Shown in pieces: positions 1 to 7,742 of a DNA stretch of 64,000 nt. A model generated the notes under the pieces. It did not search any database, had not been told where the DNA came from, and saw only the letters and a program-made list of their open reading frames with translations. How positions within the stretch are numbered: the first letter of the stretch is position 1; each line of letters begins with the position of its first letter. The stretch is from positions 1 through 64,000 of the forward strand of contig JAQYLI010000040.1 in the NCBI GenBank assembly GCA_028720105.1, written 5' to 3'. A program made the position numbers and the translations under genes. Source of the DNA: Oscillospiraceae bacterium. Lineage in GTDB: Bacteria > Bacillota > Clostridia > Oscillospirales > Ruminococcaceae.

Positions 1-122
1 TTGACTTCTTAAATACTCTTCGCTTACCTTTCGATAAGCTCGGAATTTCAAGGGTTTCTTGGTCGTTCATTGTTCAATTTTCAAGGTTCTGAGTTTGCTT
101 TCTCTTTCGAGACAGCTTATTT

Positions 123-151
123 AGTATATCACATTCATTCAGGTTTGTCAA
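123..151 (-). promoter_or_regulatory. Sigma-70 promoter, proximal of two (rrn-like P2)
   Basis: On the minus strand TTGACA (146-151) is separated by exactly 17 bases from TATACT (123-128), a near-perfect housekeeping promoter. It points left, away from comEA. Confidence 0.75.
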
Positions 152-252
152 AGAATATTCTGTATATTCTTTTTGAATGATTTGTGAATACTCGCCGCCG
201 CTTTTACCTTGTTTTCCCTTTCGGTTTACTTCGTATCACCGACAGCTTTATT

Positions 253-281
253 ATTCTATCACATTTGTCTCTCATTGTCAA
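253..281 (-). promoter_or_regulatory. Sigma-70 promoter, distal of two (rrn-like P1)
   Basis: On the minus strand TTGACA (276-281), a 17-base spacer and TAGAAT (253-258). It lies 130 bases upstream of the second promoter in the same orientation. Confidence 0.75.
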
Positions 282-352
282 GATGTTTTTTCATTTTCGG
301 CATTTCGCTGTTATAACCCGCCTTTTTTCAGCGCCCGATTGTCACATTTAGC

Positions 353-766
353 CTAAACGCATATCATATCCTTAATATCCTCGAACTTTTTCTCCCCTAT
401 ACCGCTCACATTCATAATGTCCTCAACAGTCTCAAAAGGCGTCTGCTCCCTGTATTCGATTATTTTTTCGGCAGTTTTCTCCCCCACACCTTTGAGCTTT
501 ACCAGGTCTTCAATGCCTGCCGTGTTGATGTTGACCATAAGCTTTTCGGAAAACGAAGTGTCCAAAGTCTCGGAAACAGCGCTGACGGATATTTCGGTGC
601 TTTCCGGAACCGCCTCAGCGCTCTCTGCCTCAATTATTTCAACTTCGGGAATATCGGCGCTCCGCTTTTCGCCCGCAAGTCCTCCTACTATCAGCACCGC
701 TGCCGCAGCAATGAGCAGCCCCCCCGAAAGCAAAAGCCTGTTAAGATCCTTTTCAGAGCCTTTCAT
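353..766 (-). CDS. ComEA-like helix-hairpin-helix DNA-binding protein
   Basis: This 137-residue protein has an N-terminal membrane segment (about residues 11-31), an acidic Ser/Glu-rich linker (about 32-75) and a C-terminal tandem helix-hairpin-helix domain. The two hairpins are LKGVGEKTA (91-99) and VSGIGEKKF (120-128), preceded by the VNINTA signature of the ComEA family. ComEA proteins bind double-stranded DNA without sequence preference at the outer face of the membrane during transformation. The usual SLBB domain of longer ComEA is missing, so this is the short form. It starts 11 bases after recX and is the last gene of recA-recX-comEA. Whether it works in uptake is inference, because no other com gene is in the window. 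Confidence 0.8.
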   Translation of the reverse strand: MKGSEKDLNRLLLSGGLLIAAAAVLIVGGLAGEKRSADIPEVEIIEAESAEAVPESTEISVSAVSETLDTSFSEKLMVNINTAGIEDLVKLKGVGEKTAEKIIEYREQTPFETVEDIMNVSGIGEKKFEDIKDMICV

Positions 767-777
767 AAAATCACCGC

Positions 778-1413
778 TCAGTCATCAAAATCTAAATCGT
801 AAAGCTCCAGTACCTCTTTTATTTCACCGAAAGAATACCCCTTTCGGGCAAGGGCATTCTTCACCTTCTGAACGCCCTTCCTGTCCGTCAGATATCTTTC
901 ATATTTCTGCTCCACAAGCTTCTCAAGGCGCTCATACGGCTCGTCCTCCTCGGCGAAATTCTCAATAGCCTCCTCGATTATCTCGGAACTAAGCCCCCTG
1001 AGCCGCATTTCCTGCTTGACGCGATACTTTCCCAGCTTCTTCACCTCGAAAAGCTGCCTGCAAAGCTTTTCCGCATACCGTCTGTCGTTAATGACCCCTA
1101 TTTCCGCCAGACGGTTGCACACCTCAAAGCATATTTCCTCGGAATAATTCTTTTCCAGCTTGTCAAAAAGCTCCCTGTAGGAATGGTCTCTGGACTCCAT
1201 CAGATATAAAGCCCTCTCACGGGCGCGGCGCAGGTCATTTTTATAAATGAGCCTGTCCGCCTCCTCCTCGGATATCTCCATACCCTTTGAAATGCCGCAC
1301 TCACGGATAATATCCGAGTGTATATAAATTTTCATCTCCTGAGAAAGACCGCCCCCCGACAGGGCAACGCACATCATACTGCCCTTAAAGGGCGAAATAT
1401 CCGAAATCGTCAT
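778..1413 (-). CDS. recX: RecX regulatory protein
   Basis: This 211-residue protein is of the RecX family, which binds RecA filaments and limits or redirects their activity. The family pattern of three-helix repeats is visible: RARERALYLMESRDHSYRELFDKL, then CNRLAEIGVINDRRYAEKL, then KLGKYRVKQEMRLRGLS and NALARKGYSFGEIKEVL near the end. Its start codon overlaps the recA stop by one base (TGATG), which indicates translational coupling to recA. No separate strong ribosome site is seen. The first 40 residues are less conserved-looking and may be partly an overlong start. Position directly after recA strongly supports the call. Confidence 0.88.
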   Translation of the reverse strand: MTISDISPFKGSMMCVALSGGGLSQEMKIYIHSDIIRECGISKGMEISEEEADRLIYKNDLRRARERALYLMESRDHSYRELFDKLEKNYSEEICFEVCNRLAEIGVINDRRYAEKLCRQLFEVKKLGKYRVKQEMRLRGLSSEIIEEAIENFAEEDEPYERLEKLVEQKYERYLTDRKGVQKVKNALARKGYSFGEIKEVLELYDLDFDD

Positions 1414-2624
1414 CAGGTATCAACGGGAGTAAACTCCTCGTAATCGTCGTCGGGGTCAATATCAATATCCACCGCAGCCTTTGGCTTTGTCTCCGGAGCA
1501 ATCTCCTCCGCCTCAGCCGAAGCCGCCGCATTTTCTGCAGCAGCAGCCTTCTCGGCATCCTTTTTGCTCTTCTTGGAAGACATAACTATGTTGTCCCTGT
1601 TCTCCTTGATCTTGTCCTCGACCTCTTTCATAATGTCGGGATTGGAGCGCAGAAATTCCTTTGCATTCTCACGTCCCTGACCGATCTTCTGACCATTATA
1701 CGAGAACCAGGCGCCGCTCTTTTTAATAATGTCAAGGTCTGTGGCAAGATCGCAGACCTCGCCCACTCTGTCAATGCCCTTGCCGAAAATAAGGTCAAAT
1801 TCGCACTCCTTAAACGGGGGCGAAACCTTATTTTTGACCACTTTGCACTTAGTCCTTGCACCGATAGCCTCGGAGCCTACCTTGATAGTCTCGCCCTTTC
1901 TTACCTCGATGCGGACGGAGCTGTAGAATTTAAGCGCACGACCGCCGGGAGTGGTCTCGGGATTTCCGTACATAACACCAATCTTTTCACGAACCTGGTT
2001 AATGAAAATGGCAACGCAGTTGGACTTAGAAATTACGGAAGTAAGCTTTCTCATAGCCTGGGACATAAGACGAGCCAGCAGACCCACGTGATTTTCGCCC
2101 ATCTCGCCTTCGATCTCGGACTTTGTTACCATAGCCGCAACCGAGTCCAGAACAATGCAGTCAATTGCGCCCGAGCGCACAAGAGCCTCGGCAATTTCAA
2201 GAGCCTGCTCGCCGCTGTCGGGCTGGGAAACCAAGAGATTATCAATGTCAACTCCCAAAGCCTGAGCATAAACAGGGTCAAGAGCGTGCTCAACGTCAAT
2301 GAAAGCCACCTCGCCGCCCTGCTTCTGAGCCTGAGCCACAACGTGGAGCGCAACGGTAGTCTTACCGGAGCTTTCGGGTCCGTAAATCTCAACGATACGT
2401 CCTCTGGGAACGCCGCCGATGCCGAGAGCCATATCAAGGGTCATAGAGCCTGTGGAGATAGCGTCCACATTGAAATCGGGAGCCTTGCCCAGCTTCATTA
2501 CCGCACCCTTGCCGTACTGTTTTTCTATGTGAGCGATGGCAGCGTCAAGAGCCTTTTTCTTCTCCTCCGCCGTAGCAAGCTTAACGGGAGCCTGCTTTTC
2601 CGCCGCTTTTTTCTTTTCTGCCAT
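1413..2624 (-). CDS. recA: Recombinase RecA
   Basis: RecA (403 residues) forms ATP-dependent filaments on single-stranded DNA, catalyses strand exchange and stimulates LexA self-cleavage. The Walker A motif GPESSGKTT is at 82-90. [25 protein letters not shown], spanning the L1/L2 DNA-binding loops, is intact. The C-terminal tail (about 345-403) is Ala/Glu/Asp-rich, as is common in Clostridia. A GGAGGACA ribosome site sits 6 bases before the ATG. It heads the recA-recX-comEA unit. A promoter is visible just upstream (2659-2686), with a small palindrome overlapping its -35 element. Confidence 0.98.
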   Translation of the reverse strand: MAEKKKAAEKQAPVKLATAEEKKKALDAAIAHIEKQYGKGAVMKLGKAPDFNVDAISTGSMTLDMALGIGGVPRGRIVEIYGPESSGKTTVALHVVAQAQKQGGEVAFIDVEHALDPVYAQALGVDIDNLLVSQPDSGEQALEIAEALVRSGAIDCIVLDSVAAMVTKSEIEGEMGENHVGLLARLMSQAMRKLTSVISKSNCVAIFINQVREKIGVMYGNPETTPGGRALKFYSSVRIEVRKGETIKVGSEAIGARTKCKVVKNKVSPPFKECEFDLIFGKGIDRVGEVCDLATDLDIIKKSGAWFSYNGQKIGQGRENAKEFLRSNPDIMKEVEDKIKENRDNIVMSSKKSKKDAEKAAAAENAAASAEAEEIAPETKPKAAVDIDIDPDDDYEEFTPVDT

Positions 2625-2658
2625 AATAGATGTCCTCCTCTGAATAAATCATACTCTA

Positions 2659-2702
2659 ATTATACCATATGTGCCGCAAAAATCAAGACCAAATAAGTCT
2701 TG
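2659..2702 (-). promoter_or_regulatory. recA promoter with overlapping palindrome
   Basis: On the minus strand TTGATT (2681-2686) and TATAAT (2659-2664) are 16 bases apart. Overlapping the -35 is an inverted repeat CAAGAC-N7-GTCTTG (2684-2702). It is not the Bacillus LexA box (GAAC-N4-GTTC). It could be an operator, but that is inference. Confidence 0.5.
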
Positions 2703-2760
2703 TATTTATTTTCAAATTCATTATAACATTTTATCTGTGTAAAAAACGTAACAGCAAATA

Positions 2761-2774
2761 ATACTTTTAGTATA
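2761..2774. repeat. Copy 1 of 14-bp palindrome ATACTTTTAGTATA
   Basis: The same 14 bases recur at 3910-3923, ahead of the LCP-like gene. Copy 1 lies between recA and the 3' end of the transglutaminase-like gene. The core ATACT-TTT-AGTAT is a perfect inverted repeat. Confidence 0.5.
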
Positions 2775-2807
2775 TAATTATATAAATTATACTTATAATA
2801 TATTTCA

Positions 2808-3647
2808 TCAGAATACGTCTGTCCCGAAATCCCGATACTCGCACCTGTCAATTCTATGCTCAACGCTCATTTCACCAAAGCCGAAAAGGGCATAGAATGG
2901 CTTGATATCGCTGCCGCCCCGTATCTCGCCATTTTCATAGCTTAGATCGGATATCCAGGTGCAGTCGGCATAGTACCATTTATCGTCAATGTATACCGCA
3001 TTCCACTCGTGATTTGCAGGAGCGGTCTCAAGCTCGGCTCTTGTGTAGCCGTCGGAGGAGGTGCCGCCCTTCATATTAAGGCAGTATATCCCCTGGGCGC
3101 TGCAAAGGGCGGAATATAGATTTGCAAAGCCGCCGCAGGTGGTGCGGAAATTATTTTCTATTATGGCTTCAAGGCTCGTGACGCCGAGATCCGCCGAAAC
3201 AGCCGCCGCGTCAAAATCATATGCAGTGTTTACTCCCACCCACATAGCAATAGCCTTAGCCTTTTCATAATCGCTTGAGGAATTGCGGCAAATTTCATCG
3301 GAAAGAGCGCGGACAGTCTCCATCACCTCTTCCGCATCTCCGTCCTCGCCGCAGATGTAGGGCAAAGTCTCCTCCCTTGTAAGGATAACGGGATTTTTCG
3401 TCATATATTCGTTTATGTCCATCACGCTGTCAAATGGCGCAAAAGTACCGTAGGGGGTAGTAAAGCTGTCACCGCGCTCAAAGCTGTCGGCAGTCTTTTC
3501 CTCGCGTATATATATAGTTTCAGAAGGAACGGTTTTCTCGGCAATAATGGTCTGCCGTTTTACATATATGATCGAGGCGGATATTGCTGCCGCTGTAAGC
3601 AGCAGCGCTCCGATCGCCGCTACTACCGGATATAAGGACTTTTCCAT
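2808..3647 (-). CDS. Membrane-anchored transglutaminase-like protein
   Basis: This 279-residue protein has an N-terminal membrane segment (about 6-28) and a transglutaminase-like (papain fold) domain in the second half. The triad is readable: Cys171 in TTCGGFANLYSALC, His213 in NHEWNAVYIDDKWYYADCTW, and Asp228 in the same stretch. Bacterial members of this fold act outside the cell as proteases or amidases, or as cross-linkers of surface proteins. The substrate is not evident. The ribosome site before the ATG is weak. It is divergent from the LCP-like gene to its right, which is also a surface protein. Confidence 0.8.
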   Translation of the reverse strand: MEKSLYPVVAAIGALLLTAAAISASIIYVKRQTIIAEKTVPSETIYIREEKTADSFERGDSFTTPYGTFAPFDSVMDINEYMTKNPVILTREETLPYICGEDGDAEEVMETVRALSDEICRNSSSDYEKAKAIAMWVGVNTAYDFDAAAVSADLGVTSLEAIIENNFRTTCGGFANLYSALCSAQGIYCLNMKGGTSSDGYTRAELETAPANHEWNAVYIDDKWYYADCTWISDLSYENGEIRGGSDIKPFYALFGFGEMSVEHRIDRCEYRDFGTDVF

Positions 3648-3830
3648 TTGTCTGACGCTTGCCTTTCATTTATTTTGACAAAATATTCTCATATAATTAT
3701 ACTATGCAATTGTTATTTACATATGAATATGCTGAGTAAAAAATGAAAAAATAGGGGAAAATGGCCCTTTATTTGATGTAAATTATTACACAAATATTAC
3801 AATTAGTAATCAAAATGGATATTCTGTTGC

Positions 3831-3859
3831 AAAATGAATTTAGTTGTGCTAATATAAGT
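3831..3859 (+). promoter_or_regulatory. Candidate promoter of the LCP-like gene
   Basis: TTGCAA followed after 17 bases by TAATAT. Both hexamers are imperfect. The A+T-rich leader after it contains the second copy of ATACTTTTAGTATA (3910-3923) close to the ribosome site. Confidence 0.35.
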
Positions 3860-3909
3860 AAGGTGCAGGAGCACCGCATATTCTACAAATCGTATCACTT
3901 TGAGTAAAT

Positions 3910-3923
3910 ATACTTTTAGTATA
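3910..3923. repeat. Copy 2 of 14-bp palindrome ATACTTTTAGTATA
   Basis: Identical to 2761-2774. With the flanking bases this copy reads TATACT-TTT-AGTATA (3909-3923), a 15-base perfect palindrome just upstream of the ribosome site at 3928-3933. Confidence 0.5.
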
Positions 3924-3942
3924 CAAAGAGAGGAAAATGCTT

Positions 3943-4860
3943 ATGTCAAAAAGATCCGCAAAAATAGCGGCAACCTATTTTCTCACCATTATTATGTCCC
4001 TTCTGCTTATCGGAGGGGGAGGATATCTGTTCATAACGAAATATCTTGAAAAAGAGCCTGAAACTGACGGAATGGACGACATTGTAATGCAGGACTCCTC
4101 CGCCCAAAACGCAGAATACGCCCCCGTATTCGGTGACGGACGGACTGTTCTTTTCATTTACGAGGCGGAGAAATCCCAGACCTCCACAAGCTTCCTGCTG
4201 GCAAGATTTGCTCCCGCAGACAACAAGGCCGTGCTTGTGCCTTTGCAGACGGACATTGCCTGCGAGCTGAACGGCACTGCCAACACCCTTTATGAGTTTT
4301 ACCGTCTTGGCGGCACAACGGAGGCGAAAAAGGCTGTCGAAAAGTTTACGGGGCTAACTGTTGACAAATATCTTAAATTTTCAAAGGACAGCTTTACCCT
4401 GTTTTCCGACTTTATGGGCAATGTGGACTATGACATTCCCTACAATCTTATCATTGAAAATCCCTCCACGGGAGAAAGCACTGTTATCAAAAGCGGAAAT
4501 CAGCTCCTTGACTCCAACACTCTGAGAAAGGTGATGTGCTATCCCGATTACAATGGCGGAGAGGAATACCGTGCAAAGGTTGTGGGAAATCTTGCCGCAG
4601 AGCTTTTAAACTCGGGCTGCAGAGGGATTCTCCGCGACGGTCTTGACACTGTTTTCACCGACATTATAAACAGTGACATCGAGACGGACATCACCAAATA
4701 TGACTATGAAGAGGATAAGCCTGCCATAAATTATGTGCTTGAAAACACCTCCGCCCCTGCCCAGCTTGTAATTCCCTCGGGTTCCTATAATGAAAACGGC
4801 TGCTATCAGCTTGACGAAGCCTTTGTGGACGCATTGCCCAGATGGTTTGCTATGGAATAA
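3943..4860 (+). CDS. Divergent LytR-CpsA-Psr (LCP)-like protein
   Basis: The protein has a short cytoplasmic head, one membrane segment (about 10-30) and an extracellular domain. The order of elements matches LCP phosphotransferases: a VLFIYEAEKS strand, then NTLYEFYRLGGTTEAKKAVEKFTGLTVDKYLKFSKDSFTLFSDFMGNVDYDIP, parallel to the family's gG...vetvek-lgi-idhyv-vdf--f--lvd-lGGV. LCP enzymes join teichoic acids or polysaccharides to peptidoglycan. Here the conserved Arg/Asp residues (the D-R-SD and PRDT motifs) are replaced, for example by PLQTD, so catalytic activity is doubtful. ATG 3943 is chosen over 3937 because it is 9 bases from AGAGAGG; 3937 is only 3 bases away. A terminator follows. 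Confidence 0.65.
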   Translation: MSKRSAKIAATYFLTIIMSLLLIGGGGYLFITKYLEKEPETDGMDDIVMQDSSAQNAEYAPVFGDGRTVLFIYEAEKSQTSTSFLLARFAPADNKAVLVPLQTDIACELNGTANTLYEFYRLGGTTEAKKAVEKFTGLTVDKYLKFSKDSFTLFSDFMGNVDYDIPYNLIIENPSTGESTVIKSGNQLLDSNTLRKVMCYPDYNGGEEYRAKVVGNLAAELLNSGCRGILRDGLDTVFTDIINSDIETDITKYDYEEDKPAINYVLENTSAPAQLVIPSGSYNENGCYQLDEAFVDALPRWFAME

Positions 4861-4864
4861 TTTT

Positions 4865-4901
4865 CAGCCCCTTTCCAAGTGGAGAGGGGCTGTTTATTTT
4901 G
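4865..4901 (+). terminator. Terminator after the LCP-like gene
   Basis: CAGCCCCTTTCC pairs with GGAGAGGGGCTG with one mismatch and a 4-base loop, followed by TTTATTTT. Confidence 0.8.
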
Positions 4902-5040
4902 AAAGCAGTGTTCTATAAATACAGATAGTATAATTATATATAACATTCCTATATGTATATAATGCATTTATTTCGTTTCTTCTGATTTTCATACACCCTA
5001 TGAGCATTTGTATAATCATTCAAGAATATTACAACTAGTA

Positions 5041-5074
5041 AAAATCCGTCCGAATAAACGGACGGATTTTATTA
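5041..5074. terminator. Bidirectional terminator, end of the alpha-galactosidase operon
   Basis: AAAATCCGTCCG (5041-5052) pairs perfectly with CGGACGGATTTT (5059-5070). The A and T runs allow termination on both strands. The stretch between this and the previous terminator holds no gene. Confidence 0.8.
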
Positions 5075-5111
5075 TTTGTATAAATCCTAAGCGATATTAC
5101 AATATGTAAAA

Positions 5112-7382
5112 TCACTCAGCCGTAAAGTAAACCACCTTGGACTGAAAATCTCCCGAGAGATTTACGTTTATGCCGCAGTTCATAAGAGCAGCGCCTGTGT
5201 GGACTTCTCCCGTTTCGTGGTTCTTGTACTTTCTTTCGGGGTCAAGACCCTTGAGCTTTATCCGTCTGCTGCGGTAATTGGGTCTGCCGAGAACCTGAAC
5301 AAAGGTGAAAACAGCCTCACTCTTATTCTTTGCTACGAACATCCAGGCGTCCCACATATTGTCCTCAAACACGTTGCCTATGCGGTACTGATCGCCTGTG
5401 CGCACAAGAGGATTATACTTCTTGAACATTTCTATCTGACCGGGAATTTCGTTTCTGTCAGCCTCGGGGATCCTTGTAACATCAAGCTCGTAGCCGAAGG
5501 TGCCCACCATTGCCACATTTCCTCTTGTGGAGAAGGGTGTGCTTCTGCCAACAGTGTGGTTGGGGCAATCCGAAACGTGTGCGCCCATTGCGGAGGCAGG
5601 ATAGCAGATAGATGTGCCGTGCTGTATCTTCAGTCTCTCAATGGCGTCTGTATCATCTGATGTCCAAATCTGAGGAGAGTAGAAGAGCATACCCGCATCA
5701 AATCTTGCTCCGCCGCCGGAGCAGTTTTCAAGGAGAATGTGGGGATAATCGGTGGTGAGCCTGTTCATCACGTCATATACGCCAAGCACATAGCGGTGCC
5801 ACAGCTCCCTCTGACGGTCAGCAGGCAGGGCATTTGAGCCTACCTCGGTAAGCTGCCTGTTCATATCCCACTTTATGTACTCAATATTTGCGCTATCAAG
5901 AATTTTCTTCATCTGACCGTAAATGCAGTCTCTTACTTCCTTGCGGCTGTAGTCGAGAACATACTGCTGACGGCTCTGTGTCATAGGCAGTCCCTCTATC
6001 TGAATAGCCCAGTCGGGGTGAGCCTTGTAAAGCTCGCTGTCGGGGGATATCATTTCGGGCTCGAACCAAATGCCGAACTTCATTCCCAGCTTGTTCACCT
6101 CGTCCACAAGGTGTTTAAGACCACCGTTTATCTTCTTCTCGTAAACGAACCAGTCGCCCAGAGAGCTGTTGTCGCTGTCTCGGTGTCCGAACCAGCCGTC
6201 GTCCATTACCAGCATTTCAATGCCAAGCTGTGAAGCCTGCTTTGCAATGTCGATAAGCTTGTCGGTGTTGAAATTGAAATAGGTAGCCTCCCAGTTGTTA
6301 ATGAGAATGGGACGGCGCTTGTCCTTGTATTCCCCTCTGATAAGGTGCTGTCTGTAGAGGTCGTGGAAGGTGCGGGACATTTTTCCTATTCCCTCGGAGG
6401 AATATACCATTACCAGCTCGGGAGCGGTGAACTCTGCCCCGGGGGTCAGCTTCCAGGAGAAGTCAAAGGGATTTATGCCCATTAAGAAACGAGTCTTTTT
6501 ATGCTGAGTGACCTCTGCCTGTGCAAAGAAATTGCCGCTGTAAACAAGGTTGAAGCCGTATGCCTCGCCCATATCCTCGTCTGCGGTATGGGAAACGAGA
6601 GCAGCAAAGGGGTTGTTCTGATGGGAGGACTCGCCCTTTACGGAATCAATGCTCTGCTTGCCGTGATGAAGCCTGCAACGCTCCATTACACGCTCTCTTG
6701 CCCAGGAGCCGTTAAGTGTGATGAAGTCATATTTATCCGAATCAAAATCAACGCAGGCAGAAAGGACACGTCTTACATCAAAGGCTTCCGCTCCCTTGTT
6801 TATAAGCTTCACGCTTCTTGTAATAACATCAAGGTCTGCAAATACGGTGTAATAAAGGATAACGTTAAGCCCTGTGCGCTTGTCCTCAAGAGTTACGGCA
6901 ATTGTCTCCGCTTCGTTTTCCTCCGCAAAGGTGGCGGGGAGACGGACGGTCATATCTTCGAGCTGCTGTTCGAGAATTGGCTTGCCCTTTGTTATCTCAT
7001 AGGAAACATATCTCAGATCAAGGGCGGACATTCCCTTGCTGTCCATCAGCATAATGGCAGGCTCTCTGTAGTCGCCTGTGCCGTGAACGGGGTATTCAAA
7101 TGGGGTGGTGTCCATAAAGGTGCCCATATCCCTGTTATTCACCTTTGGCGTGAAGGGATTTTCGTCAAGGCGGAGCAGATAGGAGAGGTCTTCATCATCT
7201 GCACGCTTGCCGTAATAGATATGTGCAAGATGACCGCTTTCAAGAGCGGCAAATGCGTATGTAACTCCCTTGCCCGTCAGGGTGAAAAGAGTCATTTCCT
7301 CGGTGAAGGTCTCGTTGCCGTTTATCTGCCATTTGTAGTAGGTAATTTCCTTTTTGATTTTCTTTGCGGTGATAAGGCTCAT
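5112..7382 (-). CDS. Alpha-galactosidase, glycoside hydrolase family 36
   Basis: A 756-residue GH36 enzyme, predicted to release terminal alpha-1,6-galactose from melibiose, raffinose-family sugars or galactomannan. The catalytic pair is visible. The nucleophile is Asp506 in YIKWDMNRQ and the acid/base is Asp576 in WTSDDTDA; the 70-residue spacing equals that of characterised GH36 enzymes. EMLVMDDGWFGHRDSDNSSLGDW and FGIWFEPEMISPDSELY of the barrel are also present. There is no signal peptide, so it should act on imported sugar. The start at 7382 (MSLITAKK) is preferred to an in-frame ATG 13 codons upstream because AGGAAG precedes it. It follows the Dabb gene by 22 bases. No transporter is adjacent; the orphan MsmK-type ATPase at 31.8 kb could serve one elsewhere. 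Confidence 0.95.
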   Translation of the reverse strand: MSLITAKKIKKEITYYKWQINGNETFTEEMTLFTLTGKGVTYAFAALESGHLAHIYYGKRADDEDLSYLLRLDENPFTPKVNNRDMGTFMDTTPFEYPVHGTGDYREPAIMLMDSKGMSALDLRYVSYEITKGKPILEQQLEDMTVRLPATFAEENEAETIAVTLEDKRTGLNVILYYTVFADLDVITRSVKLINKGAEAFDVRRVLSACVDFDSDKYDFITLNGSWARERVMERCRLHHGKQSIDSVKGESSHQNNPFAALVSHTADEDMGEAYGFNLVYSGNFFAQAEVTQHKKTRFLMGINPFDFSWKLTPGAEFTAPELVMVYSSEGIGKMSRTFHDLYRQHLIRGEYKDKRRPILINNWEATYFNFNTDKLIDIAKQASQLGIEMLVMDDGWFGHRDSDNSSLGDWFVYEKKINGGLKHLVDEVNKLGMKFGIWFEPEMISPDSELYKAHPDWAIQIEGLPMTQSRQQYVLDYSRKEVRDCIYGQMKKILDSANIEYIKWDMNRQLTEVGSNALPADRQRELWHRYVLGVYDVMNRLTTDYPHILLENCSGGGARFDAGMLFYSPQIWTSDDTDAIERLKIQHGTSICYPASAMGAHVSDCPNHTVGRSTPFSTRGNVAMVGTFGYELDVTRIPEADRNEIPGQIEMFKKYNPLVRTGDQYRIGNVFEDNMWDAWMFVAKNKSEAVFTFVQVLGRPNYRSRRIKLKGLDPERKYKNHETGEVHTGAALMNCGINVNLSGDFQSKVVYFTAE

Positions 7383-7404
7383 TGGTTTAACTTCCTTTCT
7401 GTTA

Positions 7405-7713
7405 TCAGTATTCGTAATCAATGCAGGCTCTGCCGCCCTCTTCTCTTATCCCTGCGATAAATGCGCCGAACTTTTTATGCTCGGGGTGGTTCTGATACTC
7501 GTCAAGCCCCTTCATATCTTCAAAGTCGCAGATAAGGGCAATGTGGTAATTGCTGTCGGGAGCGGCTTCGGAGTTGATGACCGTTTCCATTTTTCTGATG
7601 GTGGGAACAAGGGAGGGCAGCTTATCTGCAAGTTTCTTTGCAGCAAGAGCGTTTTCCTGTGCGGTCTTTCCCTCGGTGGCTTTCAGCCTGAACATTACGA
7701 TGTGCTTTATCAT
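7405..7713 (-). CDS. Dabb (stress-responsive A/B barrel) family protein
   Basis: This 102-residue protein is a complete single Dabb domain, a dimeric ferredoxin-like barrel. It shows the opening MIKHIVMFRLK, the central NYHIALICDFEDMKGLDEYQNHPEHKKF and a terminal ACIDYEY strand. Dabb proteins range from stress proteins to small cyclases; the specific role here is unknown. It lies 22 bases before the alpha-galactosidase and 29 bases after the PstS-like gene, all on the minus strand, so it may be co-transcribed with either. Confidence 0.85.
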   Translation of the reverse strand: MIKHIVMFRLKATEGKTAQENALAAKKLADKLPSLVPTIRKMETVINSEAAPDSNYHIALICDFEDMKGLDEYQNHPEHKKFGAFIAGIREEGGRACIDYEY

Positions 7714-7742
7714 TTTATATACATTCCTTTCCGTATGGTTTT

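Larger units (their letters stand above)
1..352 (-). promoter_or_regulatory. Probable rRNA operon leader running off the left edge
   Basis: This stretch has no gene. Read on the minus strand it has two strong tandem promoters followed by a leader containing AACCTTGAAAATTGAACA, which resembles the conserved CTTTGAAAA-type antitermination or spacer motif ahead of Firmicute rRNA genes. Both promoters are followed by a similar AATAAGCTGTC/AATAAAGCTGTC start region, typical of duplicated rrn promoters. The rRNA gene itself would lie outside the window to the left. Its absence here is why confidence is moderate. A tRNA operon or another highly expressed RNA is the alternative. Confidence 0.55.

Noticed and set aside
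6501-7460. Plus-strand reading frame opposite the alpha-galactosidase
   Set aside because: Antisense shadow; the minus-strand GH36 catalytic motifs are decisive.
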